A stretch of DNA of 9,816 nucleotides, from assembly GCA_020425885.1 (NCBI GenBank), contig JAGQRA010000109.1, forward strand, positions 1 to 9,816, given 5' to 3'. The first letter of the stretch is position 1. Every line of letters starts with the position of its first letter. Both the position numbers and the translations under genes were made by a program. Origin of the DNA: Planctomycetota bacterium. GTDB taxonomy: Bacteria; Planctomycetota; UBA1135; UBA2386. The notes under the pieces are model-generated. The model did not search any database. It was not told the DNA's origin and saw only the letters and a program-made list of their open reading frames with translations. Shown here one piece after another: positions 1 to 6,747 of the stretch.

Positions 1-2
1 CC

Positions 3-794
3 AGCCTCGCCCAATTCGCCGCCTTTCTCGGTCTGGGCCTCGGCCTTGCCTTCCCGCACCTGCGGCGCGCGGCCATGGCCGCTCTGCTGGTGGCGGCCGT
101 CGCATCGCTCGCGGGTGGCCTGCTGGCGCCGGGGGCCCGGAGCCTCGAGACCGTGCACCACTACGCCGGCTATGAAGGTGCGGCCCTCGAGGTCTCCATG
201 GTGGCGTTCCCGACGGGGACCGTGACCGCCGACGGCTGGCTGTGGCCGCTGCCGTTCGTCGGCTTCGCCGCGCTGTGGCTGCTGCTGCTGGCCCGGCTCG
301 GCGGCGCGCCGCTGCGCAACCCGCTGCTGCTGCCCTTGCTGTTGGCCTGGACCGCGACGGCGACCTGGCTCCTGATGCAAGCGTTGGCCGCACCATCCGC
401 CGTCGTCCAACCGGCCGGCATCGATCGCGTGCTGTGGCCGGCAGGGCTCGCGCTGGCGCTGCTGGTCGCGCGTTCGGTCAACGGCATCCTGCCCCTGATC
501 GTGCTCTGCGGTGGCGGAGTCATGGCCGCGCGGCTACCGGCGGCGCTGTTCAGCAAGATCGCCTCCGACCAGCACCTGGGCACCAGCCTCGACATCAGCG
601 GCGTCATTCACATCGTCAATCCGATGACGCAGGAGGTCTTCGACCCAGCACTCGTGCCGGGGTCGGGGCCGCAGCAGTTCTGGCTGATCTGGCTCGAGCA
701 CCTGATCATCTACCCGGCGCTGCATTCGATGAGCCTGTTCGGCATCGGGCTCGGCGTCCACCTGTGGCACAAGCACGCCGGCGACGAAGCGTGA
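3..794 (+). CDS. Polytopic membrane protein of unknown function (5' end outside window)
   Basis: I do not recognise this family. The frame is open from the window edge, so the true start probably lies upstream. The first ATG inside the window (75) falls between two hydrophobic segments and is unlikely to be the start. About seven hydrophobic stretches can be picked out. They include AQFAAFLGLGLGLAFPHL right at the edge, an Ala/Leu/Val-rich segment after the ATG, WLWPLPFVGFAALWLLLL, two in the middle, an ILPLIVLCGGGVMAA segment, and a final one containing WLIWLEHLIIYPALHSMSLF. Between the sixth and seventh lies a polar loop of about 50 residues (SKIASDQHLGTSLDISGV and onward). The C-terminus is short and charged (HLWHKHAGDEA). 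Several His residues sit near the last segment (EHLIIYPALH, VHLWHKH), but there is no recognisable metal-transport or enzyme signature. It converges on the S46 peptidase gene. Its being a real inner-membrane protein is well supported; its function is unknown. Confidence 0.7.
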   Translation, partial: SLAQFAAFLGLGLGLAFPHLRRAAMAALLVAAVASLAGGLLAPGARSLETVHHYAGYEGAALEVSMVAFPTGTVTADGWLWPLPFVGFAALWLLLLARLGGAPLRNPLLLPLLLAWTATATWLLMQALAAPSAVVQPAGIDRVLWPAGLALALLVARSVNGILPLIVLCGGGVMAARLPAALFSKIASDQHLGTSLDISGVIHIVNPMTQEVFDPALVPGSGPQQFWLIWLEHLIIYPALHSMSLFGIGLGVHLWHKHAGDEA

Positions 795-811
795 ATCCGG
801 TGAATCCGGTG
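791..811. repeat. Two-copy 9-bp tandem repeat at the stop codon
   Basis: The unit gtgaatccg occurs twice in direct tandem, followed by a partial third copy (gtg). It begins at the stop codon of the membrane-protein gene. Because the unit is 9 nt, it places a second TGA in frame at 801-803, nine bases after the first. It overlaps the left foot of the large hairpin at 807-864. It may be a trace of slippage or insertion; at two copies, chance is also possible. Confidence 0.5.
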
Positions 812-864
812 CCGGGACAAGAACCCACCTCTCGAACGAGAGGTGGGTTCCTGTCCCGGCACCG
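807..864. repeat. Long near-perfect inverted repeat (REP-like hairpin) between convergent genes
   Basis: Two 27-nt arms (807-833 and 838-864) are complementary except for one A-C mismatch (820 opposite 851), and enclose a GAAC loop (834-837). The outer part reads ggtgccgggaca and the inner part gaacccacctctc. The element fills most of the gap between the membrane-protein stop (794) and the peptidase stop (871), so it lies downstream of both genes. Neither flank has a run of T, so it is not a classical intrinsic terminator, although the fold could still block transcription or protect both mRNA 3' ends. The ggtgcc...gaacc pattern resembles REP-type palindromes that many bacteria scatter between genes with the help of RAYT transposases. 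That resemblance is from memory. I see no second copy in this window. Confidence 0.8.
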
Positions 865-870
865 TACGAA

Positions 871-2541
871 CTACTTGCGCTCGAGTTCGTCGGCCAGGGC
901 ACCGGCCCCGTAGATCTTGCGCAGCGACTCGATGATGATCGCCGGGTGCACGGACACCGTGCGCGAGACCTCGTCGTCGAAGACATAGCGGTTGCCGAGC
1001 ATCTCGATGTTGCCATCGAAGATCAGGCCGACCACGTTCTGGTTCTTGTCGATCATCGGCGAGCCGGAGTTGCCACCGATGATGTCGCAGGTGGCGACGA
1101 AGTTGAACGGCGTCTTCAGATCGAGCTCCTTCTCCTTGTCGAGCCACGCCTGCGGCAGGTCGAACGGGTGCTCGGCACCGAACTCGTGATGGCGGGCGAA
1201 CAGGCCGTAGAGCGTCGTGAAGAACGGCGCGATCGTGCCGTTGTACTCGTAGCCCTTGACGACCCCGTCGCTGATACGCAGCGACATCGTCGCATCCGGC
1301 GGGATGTCGTTGCCGTAGACGGCGAAGCAGGCCTCGCCGACCTTGATGTTGAGGTCGCGCTCCTCCTGCGACAACGCCTGCAGCGCGGCCCGATCGCCGT
1401 TCTGCGCGGCCGTCTTCATCTCCTGCTGGATCGCGGCGATCCGGTCCCAGACGCCGCCGTACTTCTCCTGCAGATCCGGGACCTTGGCGACCGCCGCCTG
1501 CAGGTCCTGCTCGGCCTTCTGCTTGATGGCCATGATGCGCTCGTTCTGCAGGCCGTCGAGGTAACCCTGGATCGCCTTGCGTCCGTTCTCGGCGCGGAGC
1601 AGCTTCGGCAGCAGCTCCTTGGTGTCGGCGCCGGGCTTCGCCATCGCTTCCTTGAAGTCCGCGACCTGGCCCTCGTAGCGCGCGAGCGCGCGCGGCAGCA
1701 CCATGTCACGGTGCGTCTCGCACTGGGCAACGGTCGAGAGCCGGCCGGTGCTGCCCGGGTTGCCGGTGACGAACACGACCTCACCCTCGGATGCGCCGGC
1801 AGTCTTCCATTCGAAGCAGTACTCGCCGGTGTGCGCGGGCTGATCGTTCTCGTAGGCGCGCAGGAACGAGAAGTCGAGGCCCCAGCGCGGGTAGCAGAAG
1901 TTGTCGGGGTCGCCGCCGAAGTGCGCGCTCTGGCCGTGCGGGGCGCAGACCAGCCGCAGATCCGCGAAGATCTTGTGGCTGTAGAGCTGGTAGTTGCCGC
2001 CCTGATAGAGCGCCACGATCTCGTGCTCGAGGTCGGGGTTGGACTCGCGCGCGGCGGCGAGCACGGCCTCCTGCCCCTTCTCCTTCACCTCCGCCGTGAC
2101 ATCGCGCTGCATGAGCAGCTGCGACACCTTGGCGCCCGGGATCTTGATCTCGTTGCCGTAGGCTCCAGCGTAGAAGCCGTCCTTCTGCCAGTCGTTGTCG
2201 CCCTGCACCTGGGCGATGAAGTCACGCGAGCAATGGTGGTTGGTCATGATCAACCCGTAGGGGCTGACGAACGAGGCCGAGCAGAAGTAGCGTTCGCCGT
2301 TGCCCAGGCGCAGCGAAGACAGCCGGGCATGATCGAGCCACTTCTTGCTCGGTTTCCAGTCGTAGGCCTGCTGGAACCAGCCGAGCGGGGCGTGCTCGAA
2401 CGTCCACATGCGGCCGAGCTCCTTGTGAGCCTGGGCCGTGGTCGGCACCGCGAACAGGGCGCCGATGGCGCAGCTGGTGAGGAAGGAGAACAGGGACCGC
2501 CGGGCAGGGCCCGTGATCGGCAGCGGGTTGGTCATGGTCAT
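871..2541 (-). CDS. Secreted S46-family dipeptidyl-peptidase, DPP7-like, short form
   Basis: This serine exopeptidase should release dipeptides from peptide N-termini in the periplasm. Numbered from the ATG at 2541, an RR pair precedes a hydrophobic stretch ending VPTTAQA, a signal peptide probably cut before HKELG (about residue 38); the arginine pair is weakly Tat-like. Next come the S46 opening G-x-M-W-T-F and WLDHARLSSLRL, then TNHHC (catalytic His103), GGDPDN (209-214, catalytic Asp) and GGNSGSP (catalytic Ser492). A helical region before the Ser motif contains an N-x-x-K element (Asn319), plausibly the Asn that binds the substrate N-terminus. The residue 18 after the Ser is Gly510, in FDGN. 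In the family, Gly here marks DPP7-type preference for hydrophobic P1, whereas Arg marks acidic-specific DPP11. At 556 aa it is shorter than the usual 700-720, mostly between Asp and Ser. A second ATG at 2535 and an in-frame GTG at 2577 are alternative starts. The nearest gene upstream, an ATP-grasp ligase, ends 87 bp away. Confidence 0.92.
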   Translation of the reverse strand: MTMTNPLPITGPARRSLFSFLTSCAIGALFAVPTTAQAHKELGRMWTFEHAPLGWFQQAYDWKPSKKWLDHARLSSLRLGNGERYFCSASFVSPYGLIMTNHHCSRDFIAQVQGDNDWQKDGFYAGAYGNEIKIPGAKVSQLLMQRDVTAEVKEKGQEAVLAAARESNPDLEHEIVALYQGGNYQLYSHKIFADLRLVCAPHGQSAHFGGDPDNFCYPRWGLDFSFLRAYENDQPAHTGEYCFEWKTAGASEGEVVFVTGNPGSTGRLSTVAQCETHRDMVLPRALARYEGQVADFKEAMAKPGADTKELLPKLLRAENGRKAIQGYLDGLQNERIMAIKQKAEQDLQAAVAKVPDLQEKYGGVWDRIAAIQQEMKTAAQNGDRAALQALSQEERDLNIKVGEACFAVYGNDIPPDATMSLRISDGVVKGYEYNGTIAPFFTTLYGLFARHHEFGAEHPFDLPQAWLDKEKELDLKTPFNFVATCDIIGGNSGSPMIDKNQNVVGLIFDGNIEMLGNRYVFDDEVSRTVSVHPAIIIESLRKIYGAGALADELERK

Positions 2542-2586
2542 GGCTTCTTGGCCGGATCCTACGGAAGGCCCCCGCACGCTGCGAAC

Positions 2587-2619
2587 CCTGGAGTACCGAA
2601 CCCGCTTCGATTCTCCAGG
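2587..2619 (-). terminator. Intergenic hairpin between ATP-grasp gene and S46 peptidase gene
   Basis: CCTGGAG (2587-2593) pairs with CTCCAGG (2613-2619). Inside a 3x3 internal loop, CGAA (2597-2600) pairs with TTCG (2606-2609) around a 5-nt loop. It lies 10 bp beyond the stop of the ATP-grasp gene ending at 2629 and about 46 bp before the peptidase ATG. It could therefore end the ligase transcript or partly uncouple the peptidase from it. No U-run follows in the direction of transcription, so a Rho-independent terminator is only one reading. An mRNA-stability element is another. Confidence 0.35.
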
Positions 2620-2628
2620 CCCGGGGGG

Positions 2629-3846
2629 TCAGCCGGCGACGACGAGGAGGTCGTTGACGAAGGCCTCGGACATCTCGAGGGTGGCGGCCAGGTCCGGGTG
2701 GCGGACGACGATCCAGCCGTCGCCGACCGCGACCTGCTTCCAGTCCTTCTTCGGCTGGCCGATGGCGGTCAGTTCGATCGAGGCCACGTGCGGGCCGTAG
2801 CGGCGCAGCAGCTGGTCGAGGCCGCGATGTTCGCGCACGATCGCGCCCGGACCCTGGGCCCGCTTGAAGACCATCGCGGCGTTGAATTTCCTGCTCGTAT
2901 CCTGTGACAGCCGGCCGTAGCAGACGGCCTCGGCCCAACCGGTGAACAGGTCGATGTCGCAGGCGTAGTTCATCGCATGGACGAGGCGGGCGCCGGGCGG
3001 TCGGCCGCCGATCTCGCCGAACACGGCCTCGCCATCGGCGGTGCGGAACCACTCCATGTGGGTGAAGCCGTATTCGAAACCGAGCGCCTTCAGCACGCCG
3101 TGGCCGAGCTCGAGGCCCGGCCGCGGAAACTCGGCGTGGATGTCGCGCAGCACGATGTTCTGCATCGAGATCCACTCGTTCTGGGCGAGGATCATCGGCT
3201 TGGGCCGGTACCACGACACGTTCTCGAACAGGATCCTGCCGCCGGCGCAGACCGTGTCGTAGGTCAGCTCCTCACCTTCGACGTATTCCTCGACCGAGAC
3301 CTCCTCGACGTGGCGGGTGCGCTGCAGCGCCGCGTCGAACTCCCGGGCATCGTTGCAGCGGAAGGTGTTCTGGCTGCCGGCGCCGTCGATCGGCTTGATG
3401 ATCAACGGGTAGCCCGTGCGCTCGGCGGCGGCCCAGGCCTCCTGCTGCGAGCGCGCCCGACCGTGGCGCGGCACGCGCAGCCCGGCCGCCTCGACGACCT
3501 CCTTCATGCGTTCCTTGTCGCGGACGATGGCGGTCTGCTCCATCGTCATGCCGGGCACCGCGAACGCGTGGCGCAACCGGGCGGCGAAGTACATCAGCCG
3601 CTCCCACGAGCACTCGACGCGGTCGATGCTGCGGCCGCGCAACCAGCGACGCACCTCCTCGACGGCGGCGTTCTCGTCGGCGAAGGAACACTGCAGGTAG
3701 TCGGTCAGCGCTTCGCGCGCCTCTCGCGGCAACGCCGCGGCGGGCTGATCGCCGACGCCCAGCACCTTGGCGCCGACCTGCGCCAGACCGCGCGCGAACA
3801 GAGGCATCTCGGCCGGGAATCCAGGGCTCAGGAAGATGACGTTCAT
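2629..3846 (-). CDS. ATP-grasp ligase, paralog 1 of 3
   Basis: This is a 405-aa ATP-grasp enzyme, which would activate a carboxylate as acyl-phosphate and join it to an amine or other nucleophile; the substrate is unknown. An N-terminal pre-ATP-grasp region (about 1-105, opening MNVIFLSPGFPAEMPLFARG) precedes RDKERMKE (109-116). Then come the nucleotide-binding Lys151 in YPLIIKP, a glycine-rich loop DGAGSQNT (154-161), EEYVEGEE (186-193), metal-ligand candidates Glu265 (THMEWF) and Glu278 (GEIGGRPPG), and Arg282. Residue 280 is Gly where biotin carboxylase has Asn. A C-terminal domain ends with VRHPD (381-385). The frame continues upstream to 3999, but the extension is Arg/Ser/Pro-rich shadow sequence overlapping the neighbour, and MNVIF matches the N-termini of both paralogs. 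Paralog 2 ends 40 bp upstream on the same strand, suggesting one transcript. No Shine-Dalgarno is visible. Databases may label such proteins 'biotin carboxylase subunit family'; it lacks the biotin carboxylase EMNTR-type motif. Confidence 0.93.
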   Translation of the reverse strand: MNVIFLSPGFPAEMPLFARGLAQVGAKVLGVGDQPAAALPREAREALTDYLQCSFADENAAVEEVRRWLRGRSIDRVECSWERLMYFAARLRHAFAVPGMTMEQTAIVRDKERMKEVVEAAGLRVPRHGRARSQQEAWAAAERTGYPLIIKPIDGAGSQNTFRCNDAREFDAALQRTRHVEEVSVEEYVEGEELTYDTVCAGGRILFENVSWYRPKPMILAQNEWISMQNIVLRDIHAEFPRPGLELGHGVLKALGFEYGFTHMEWFRTADGEAVFGEIGGRPPGARLVHAMNYACDIDLFTGWAEAVCYGRLSQDTSRKFNAAMVFKRAQGPGAIVREHRGLDQLLRRYGPHVASIELTAIGQPKKDWKQVAVGDGWIVVRHPDLAATLEMSEAFVNDLLVVAG

Positions 3847-3886
3847 GGTGTTCTGCTTTCGGACCCTGTGGTTTCGACGTGGTCGC

Positions 3887-5110
3887 TCAGCTGCCGAGCT
3901 CGACGCGCAAGGTGGTGACGATGCGGTCGACGGCGGCCGCGACCACGGCGGTGTCCGGGTGGCGCACGATGACGTAGCCCTCGCCTTCGTAGCTCGCACT
4001 CTGCGGCTGGCCGATCCGCGGCAGCCGCGACTCGACGATGATCGGACCGAGTTCGCGGCGCACCTCCTCGAGCCCGTTGACGGCGCGCACCGACCCCTGG
4101 CCCTGACCGCGCAGATAGGCGGCCCCGGTCGCGAACCTGCGCTCCGGCGGCGCGAAGGTCTCGAACACCATCAGCTGCGCGTAGGCCTGGTACATGTCGC
4201 AATCGTGAGCGTAGCTCATCAGCGTCGTGAACTGCGCGCCCGGCGGCCGCGCGCCGACCTCGCCGATCGCGATCGAGCCGTCCTTGCGCTGGAACCACTC
4301 CATGTGGGTCATCCCGGTCCACATGCCGAGCGCCGACAGCGCGGCCGGGCCGAAGCGGTGGATCGCCTCGAACTCGGGACCATCGATGTCGCGCGGCAGC
4401 ACGACGCACCATTGGATCCATGGGTTCTCCATGACCTGCAGCGGCGTCGGGTGGTAGCTCGAGATGTTGTGGAAGACGTGCTTGCCGCCGATGGTCACCG
4501 AGTCGAACGAGAACTCGCGGCCCTGCACGAATTCCTCGAGCAGCACCTCGCGACCGCGTCCCGGTCTGGTCGCGGCCAGGAACGCGGCGAGGTCGGCGGC
4601 GTTCTTGCAGCGCGACGTCGCCTTCGCGCCGGCGCCGGCCGGCGGCTTGGCGACGAGCGGGAAGCCGATCGCGGCCGCGAACTGCTCGGCCTCGGCCGCG
4701 CTGGCGCAGAGCCGATGCTTCGCCGTGCCGATGCCGTGCGCCTGCAGCACCTCCTTCATGCGCGCCTTGTCGCGGAAGTTGCGCGCGGCACGGGTATCCA
4801 TGCCGCGGATCCGCAGCCGCTCGCGGACCGCGGCCAGCGGCTCCTGCAACGGCTCGAGGATGCCGAGCAGTCGATCGACCGGGGCGATCTCCTTGCCGAG
4901 CGCGGCGATGGCGGCGACGAGCTGCTCGCTGTCGAGAGCATCGTCGACGCGGCGGTGCGCGACCAGCTGCTGACGCAGATCGTCGGGCACCTTCTCGGCG
5001 GCATCCTGCGAGACGATGCTGAGCCGGACACCCGACAGTCCGGCTGCGGCGCGGGCGAAGCGCAGCGAGCTCTCCATCACGAACGGGATGACGAAGACGA
5101 CATGCAGCAT
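3887..5110 (-). CDS. ATP-grasp ligase, paralog 2 of 3
   Basis: This 407-aa ATP-grasp protein has the same domain order as its neighbour. Visible elements are the N-terminal fold opening MLHVVFVIPFVMESSLRFAR, RDKARMKE (113-120), Lys155 in FPLVAKP, a glycine-rich loop AGAGAKAT (158-165), EEFVQGREFSFDS (192-204), Glu271 in THMEWF, Glu284 and Arg288 in GEVGARPPG, and RHPD (383-386). The nucleotide loop reads PPAGAG instead of P-x-DGAG as in the other two, so Asp is replaced by Ala there. That may alter nucleotide or metal handling. The core Lys and Glu residues are kept, so it is probably active. It is the first gene of the leftward pair and is transcribed away from glgA across a 152-bp shared control region. 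The ATG at 5110 is preferred because it aligns with the N-termini of the other paralogs and no in-frame upstream start fits better. No Shine-Dalgarno precedes it. Reaction type is inferred from the family; the substrate is unknown. Confidence 0.93.
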   Translation of the reverse strand: MLHVVFVIPFVMESSLRFARAAAGLSGVRLSIVSQDAAEKVPDDLRQQLVAHRRVDDALDSEQLVAAIAALGKEIAPVDRLLGILEPLQEPLAAVRERLRIRGMDTRAARNFRDKARMKEVLQAHGIGTAKHRLCASAAEAEQFAAAIGFPLVAKPPAGAGAKATSRCKNAADLAAFLAATRPGRGREVLLEEFVQGREFSFDSVTIGGKHVFHNISSYHPTPLQVMENPWIQWCVVLPRDIDGPEFEAIHRFGPAALSALGMWTGMTHMEWFQRKDGSIAIGEVGARPPGAQFTTLMSYAHDCDMYQAYAQLMVFETFAPPERRFATGAAYLRGQGQGSVRAVNGLEEVRRELGPIIVESRLPRIGQPQSASYEGEGYVIVRHPDTAVVAAAVDRIVTTLRVELGS

Positions 5111-5262
5111 GGACGGTGGTTACTTACCATCCCCGGTGTGCGTTCGCCATAACGCCGTGTGTCCCGCTCCGCTGACCGGACCGGATCCGTTCGCCGCGGC
5201 GCCGCCTGACGCCGCCAAAACACTTCTCGCGTGCAACCGGACTCCGTGCGAGCATCCCGCGC
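5111..5262. promoter_or_regulatory. Divergent control region between ATP-grasp paralog 2 and glgA
   Basis: This 152-bp gap separates two head-to-head genes, so it must hold the promoters for both the leftward ligase pair and the rightward glgA-ligase unit, unless transcription enters from farther away. It contains an AT-richer patch near 5119-5130 (ggttacttaccat), the sequence cgccataacgcc near 5146-5155, a perfect 10-bp palindrome gcggcgccgc (5196-5205), an 8-bp palindrome cggatccg (5182-5189) and gccgccaaaacactt (5211-5225). No convincing -35/-10 pair could be fixed on either strand. The palindromes are possible operators but are also expected at this base composition. Confidence 0.5.
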
Positions 5263-6723
5263 ATGCGTCCCTTGCGGATCTGCCTCGTCGCCTCCGAGGT
5301 CTCGCCGTTCGCCAAGACCGGTGGACTCGCCGATGTCCTCACCGGCCTCGGCCGCTTCCTCGGCCGCGCCGGTCATGACGTCCGCATCTTCGTGCCGTTC
5401 TACAAGAAGGTGCGCGACGCGGGCCTCGAGGTCGAACCGCTCCTCGGCGCCCAGGACATCGACGTCAGGTTCCCGGACCGCACGATCCGCTTCGCCATCG
5501 AGACCGCGCCGTTGCCGCAGAGCGAGGTCCTGGTCCACTTCGTGTCGTGCCCGGAGCTCTACGACCGCGACGGCCTCTACACCGAGGACGGCGACGAGGC
5601 CCTGCGCTTCGGCATGCTGTCGCGGGCGGCGCTCGAGACCTGCCAACGGCTGTCCTGGTCACCCGACGTCGTCCACTGCAATGACTGGCACGCGGCCCTG
5701 GTGCCGCTCTATCTGCGCACGACCTATCACTGGGACAAGCTGTTCGCCGGCACCAGGACGCTGCTGTCGATCCACAACATCGGCTATCAGGGGTTCTTCG
5801 CCGAGCGGCAGCTCGACACGCTCGGGCTCGGCGAGCAGCGCGCCCACGTCCACCACGGCGATCTGCGCGGCGGTTCGTTCTCGTTCCTCAAGACCGGCGT
5901 GCTGCACGCCAACAAGCTGTCGACGGTTTCGAAGACCTACGCCGCCGAGATCCAGACCGCGGACTACGGCATGGGCATGGAGGAGCTGCTGCGCACGCGC
6001 AGCCACGACCTCATCGGCATCGTCAACGGCGTCGACTACGGCGACTGGGACCCGGCCACCGACCCGCTGATCCCGCACCACTACTCGGCAGCGGACCCGG
6101 GCGGCAAGGCGAAGATGAAGGCGGCGCTGCTGCAGCGCATGCAGCTGCCCTACGACCCGCGCGCGCCGGTGTTCGGCGTGGTCTCGCGCCTGACCTCGCA
6201 GAAGGGCTTCGAGCTGTTCAGCGACTCGATCCCGGTGTTCCTGCAGCGCGAGGACATGCGCCTGTGCGTGCTCGGTTCGGGCGAGACCGAGCACGAGAAG
6301 TACTTCCAGTGGCTGCGCGACACGTGGCCGGGGAAGGTCGGGCTCTACAAGGGCTTCCACAACGAGCTCGCGCATTGGATCGAAGCCGGCAGCGACCTCT
6401 TCCTGATGCCGAGCCGGTTCGAGCCGTGCGGCCTCAACCAGATGTACAGCCTGCGCTACGGCACGCCCCCGATCGTGCGACGCACCGGCGGCCTCGCCGA
6501 CACGGTCGAAGCCTGGGACCCGGCAACCAGGACCGGCACCGGCTTCCTGTTCGACGAGTACAGCAGCCGCGCGCTGGCCGGCACGATCGACTGGGCCTTG
6601 CGCAACTGGCGCGACCAGCGCGGCTGGAAGCAGCTCATCGGCAACGGCATGACGCGCGACTTCTCCTGGGATCGTCAGGGGATGGAATACGTCGCCCTGT
6701 ATCGTTCCCTCATCGGTCTCTGA
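5263..6723 (+). CDS. glgA: Glycogen synthase (ADP-glucose, GT5 family)
   Basis: It transfers glucose from ADP-glucose to the non-reducing end of an alpha-1,4-glucan in the cytoplasm. At 486 aa it has the usual bacterial GlgA length. Both Rossmann-like domains are evident. The N-terminal one has KTGGLADV (18-25, sugar-nucleotide loop), HCNDWH (138-143) and SIHNIGYQG (169-177). The C-terminal one has SRLTSQKG (308-315, phosphate-binding Arg309 and Lys314), SRFEPCGLNQMY (384-395, catalytic-region Glu387) and RRTGGLADTV (406-415). The ATG at 5263 places the Lys loop at the expected distance from the N-terminus (MRPLRICLVASEVSPFAKTGG). No Shine-Dalgarno precedes it. It starts the rightward transcript, and a third ATP-grasp gene follows 24 bp after its stop, so the two are very likely co-transcribed. 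No glgB, glgC or glgP lies in the window, so the rest of the glycogen pathway must be elsewhere. No truncation or missing catalytic residue was seen. Confidence 0.97.
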   Translation: MRPLRICLVASEVSPFAKTGGLADVLTGLGRFLGRAGHDVRIFVPFYKKVRDAGLEVEPLLGAQDIDVRFPDRTIRFAIETAPLPQSEVLVHFVSCPELYDRDGLYTEDGDEALRFGMLSRAALETCQRLSWSPDVVHCNDWHAALVPLYLRTTYHWDKLFAGTRTLLSIHNIGYQGFFAERQLDTLGLGEQRAHVHHGDLRGGSFSFLKTGVLHANKLSTVSKTYAAEIQTADYGMGMEELLRTRSHDLIGIVNGVDYGDWDPATDPLIPHHYSAADPGGKAKMKAALLQRMQLPYDPRAPVFGVVSRLTSQKGFELFSDSIPVFLQREDMRLCVLGSGETEHEKYFQWLRDTWPGKVGLYKGFHNELAHWIEAGSDLFLMPSRFEPCGLNQMYSLRYGTPPIVRRTGGLADTVEAWDPATRTGTGFLFDEYSSRALAGTIDWALRNWRDQRGWKQLIGNGMTRDFSWDRQGMEYVALYRSLIGL

Positions 6724-6747
6724 TCTCTGATCTCACTGGCTCCGAAC

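Noticed and set aside
807..864. Hairpin as a classical intrinsic terminator
   Set aside because: No T-run follows either arm, and the 27-bp stem is much longer than usual. A role in 3'-end formation is possible but not of the standard type.
2542..2577. GTG start for the S46 peptidase
   Set aside because: It adds 12 residues before a signal peptide that is well formed from the ATG at 2541 (or 2535); there is no better ribosome site. It cannot be fully excluded.
946..2907. 653-codon open frame on the + strand
   Set aside because: It lies antisense to the S46 peptidase and part of an ATP-grasp gene. Its product is a Leu/Val/Arg/Asp-rich composition typical of high-G+C shadows and has no motif.
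3847..3999. N-terminal extension of ATP-grasp paralog 1
   Set aside because: The extra 51 codons are Arg/Ser/Pro-rich, overlap the end of paralog 2 and have no counterpart in the other two paralogs, which begin like MNVIF.
5121..5149. Leftward promoter TGGCGA, 17 bp, TAAGTA
   Set aside because: The spacing is right, but the boxes match the consensus at only about half the positions, so no promoter was called.
3767..5152. 461-codon open frame on the + strand
   Set aside because: It is antisense to ATP-grasp paralog 2, which has clear family motifs. The opposite frame has none.
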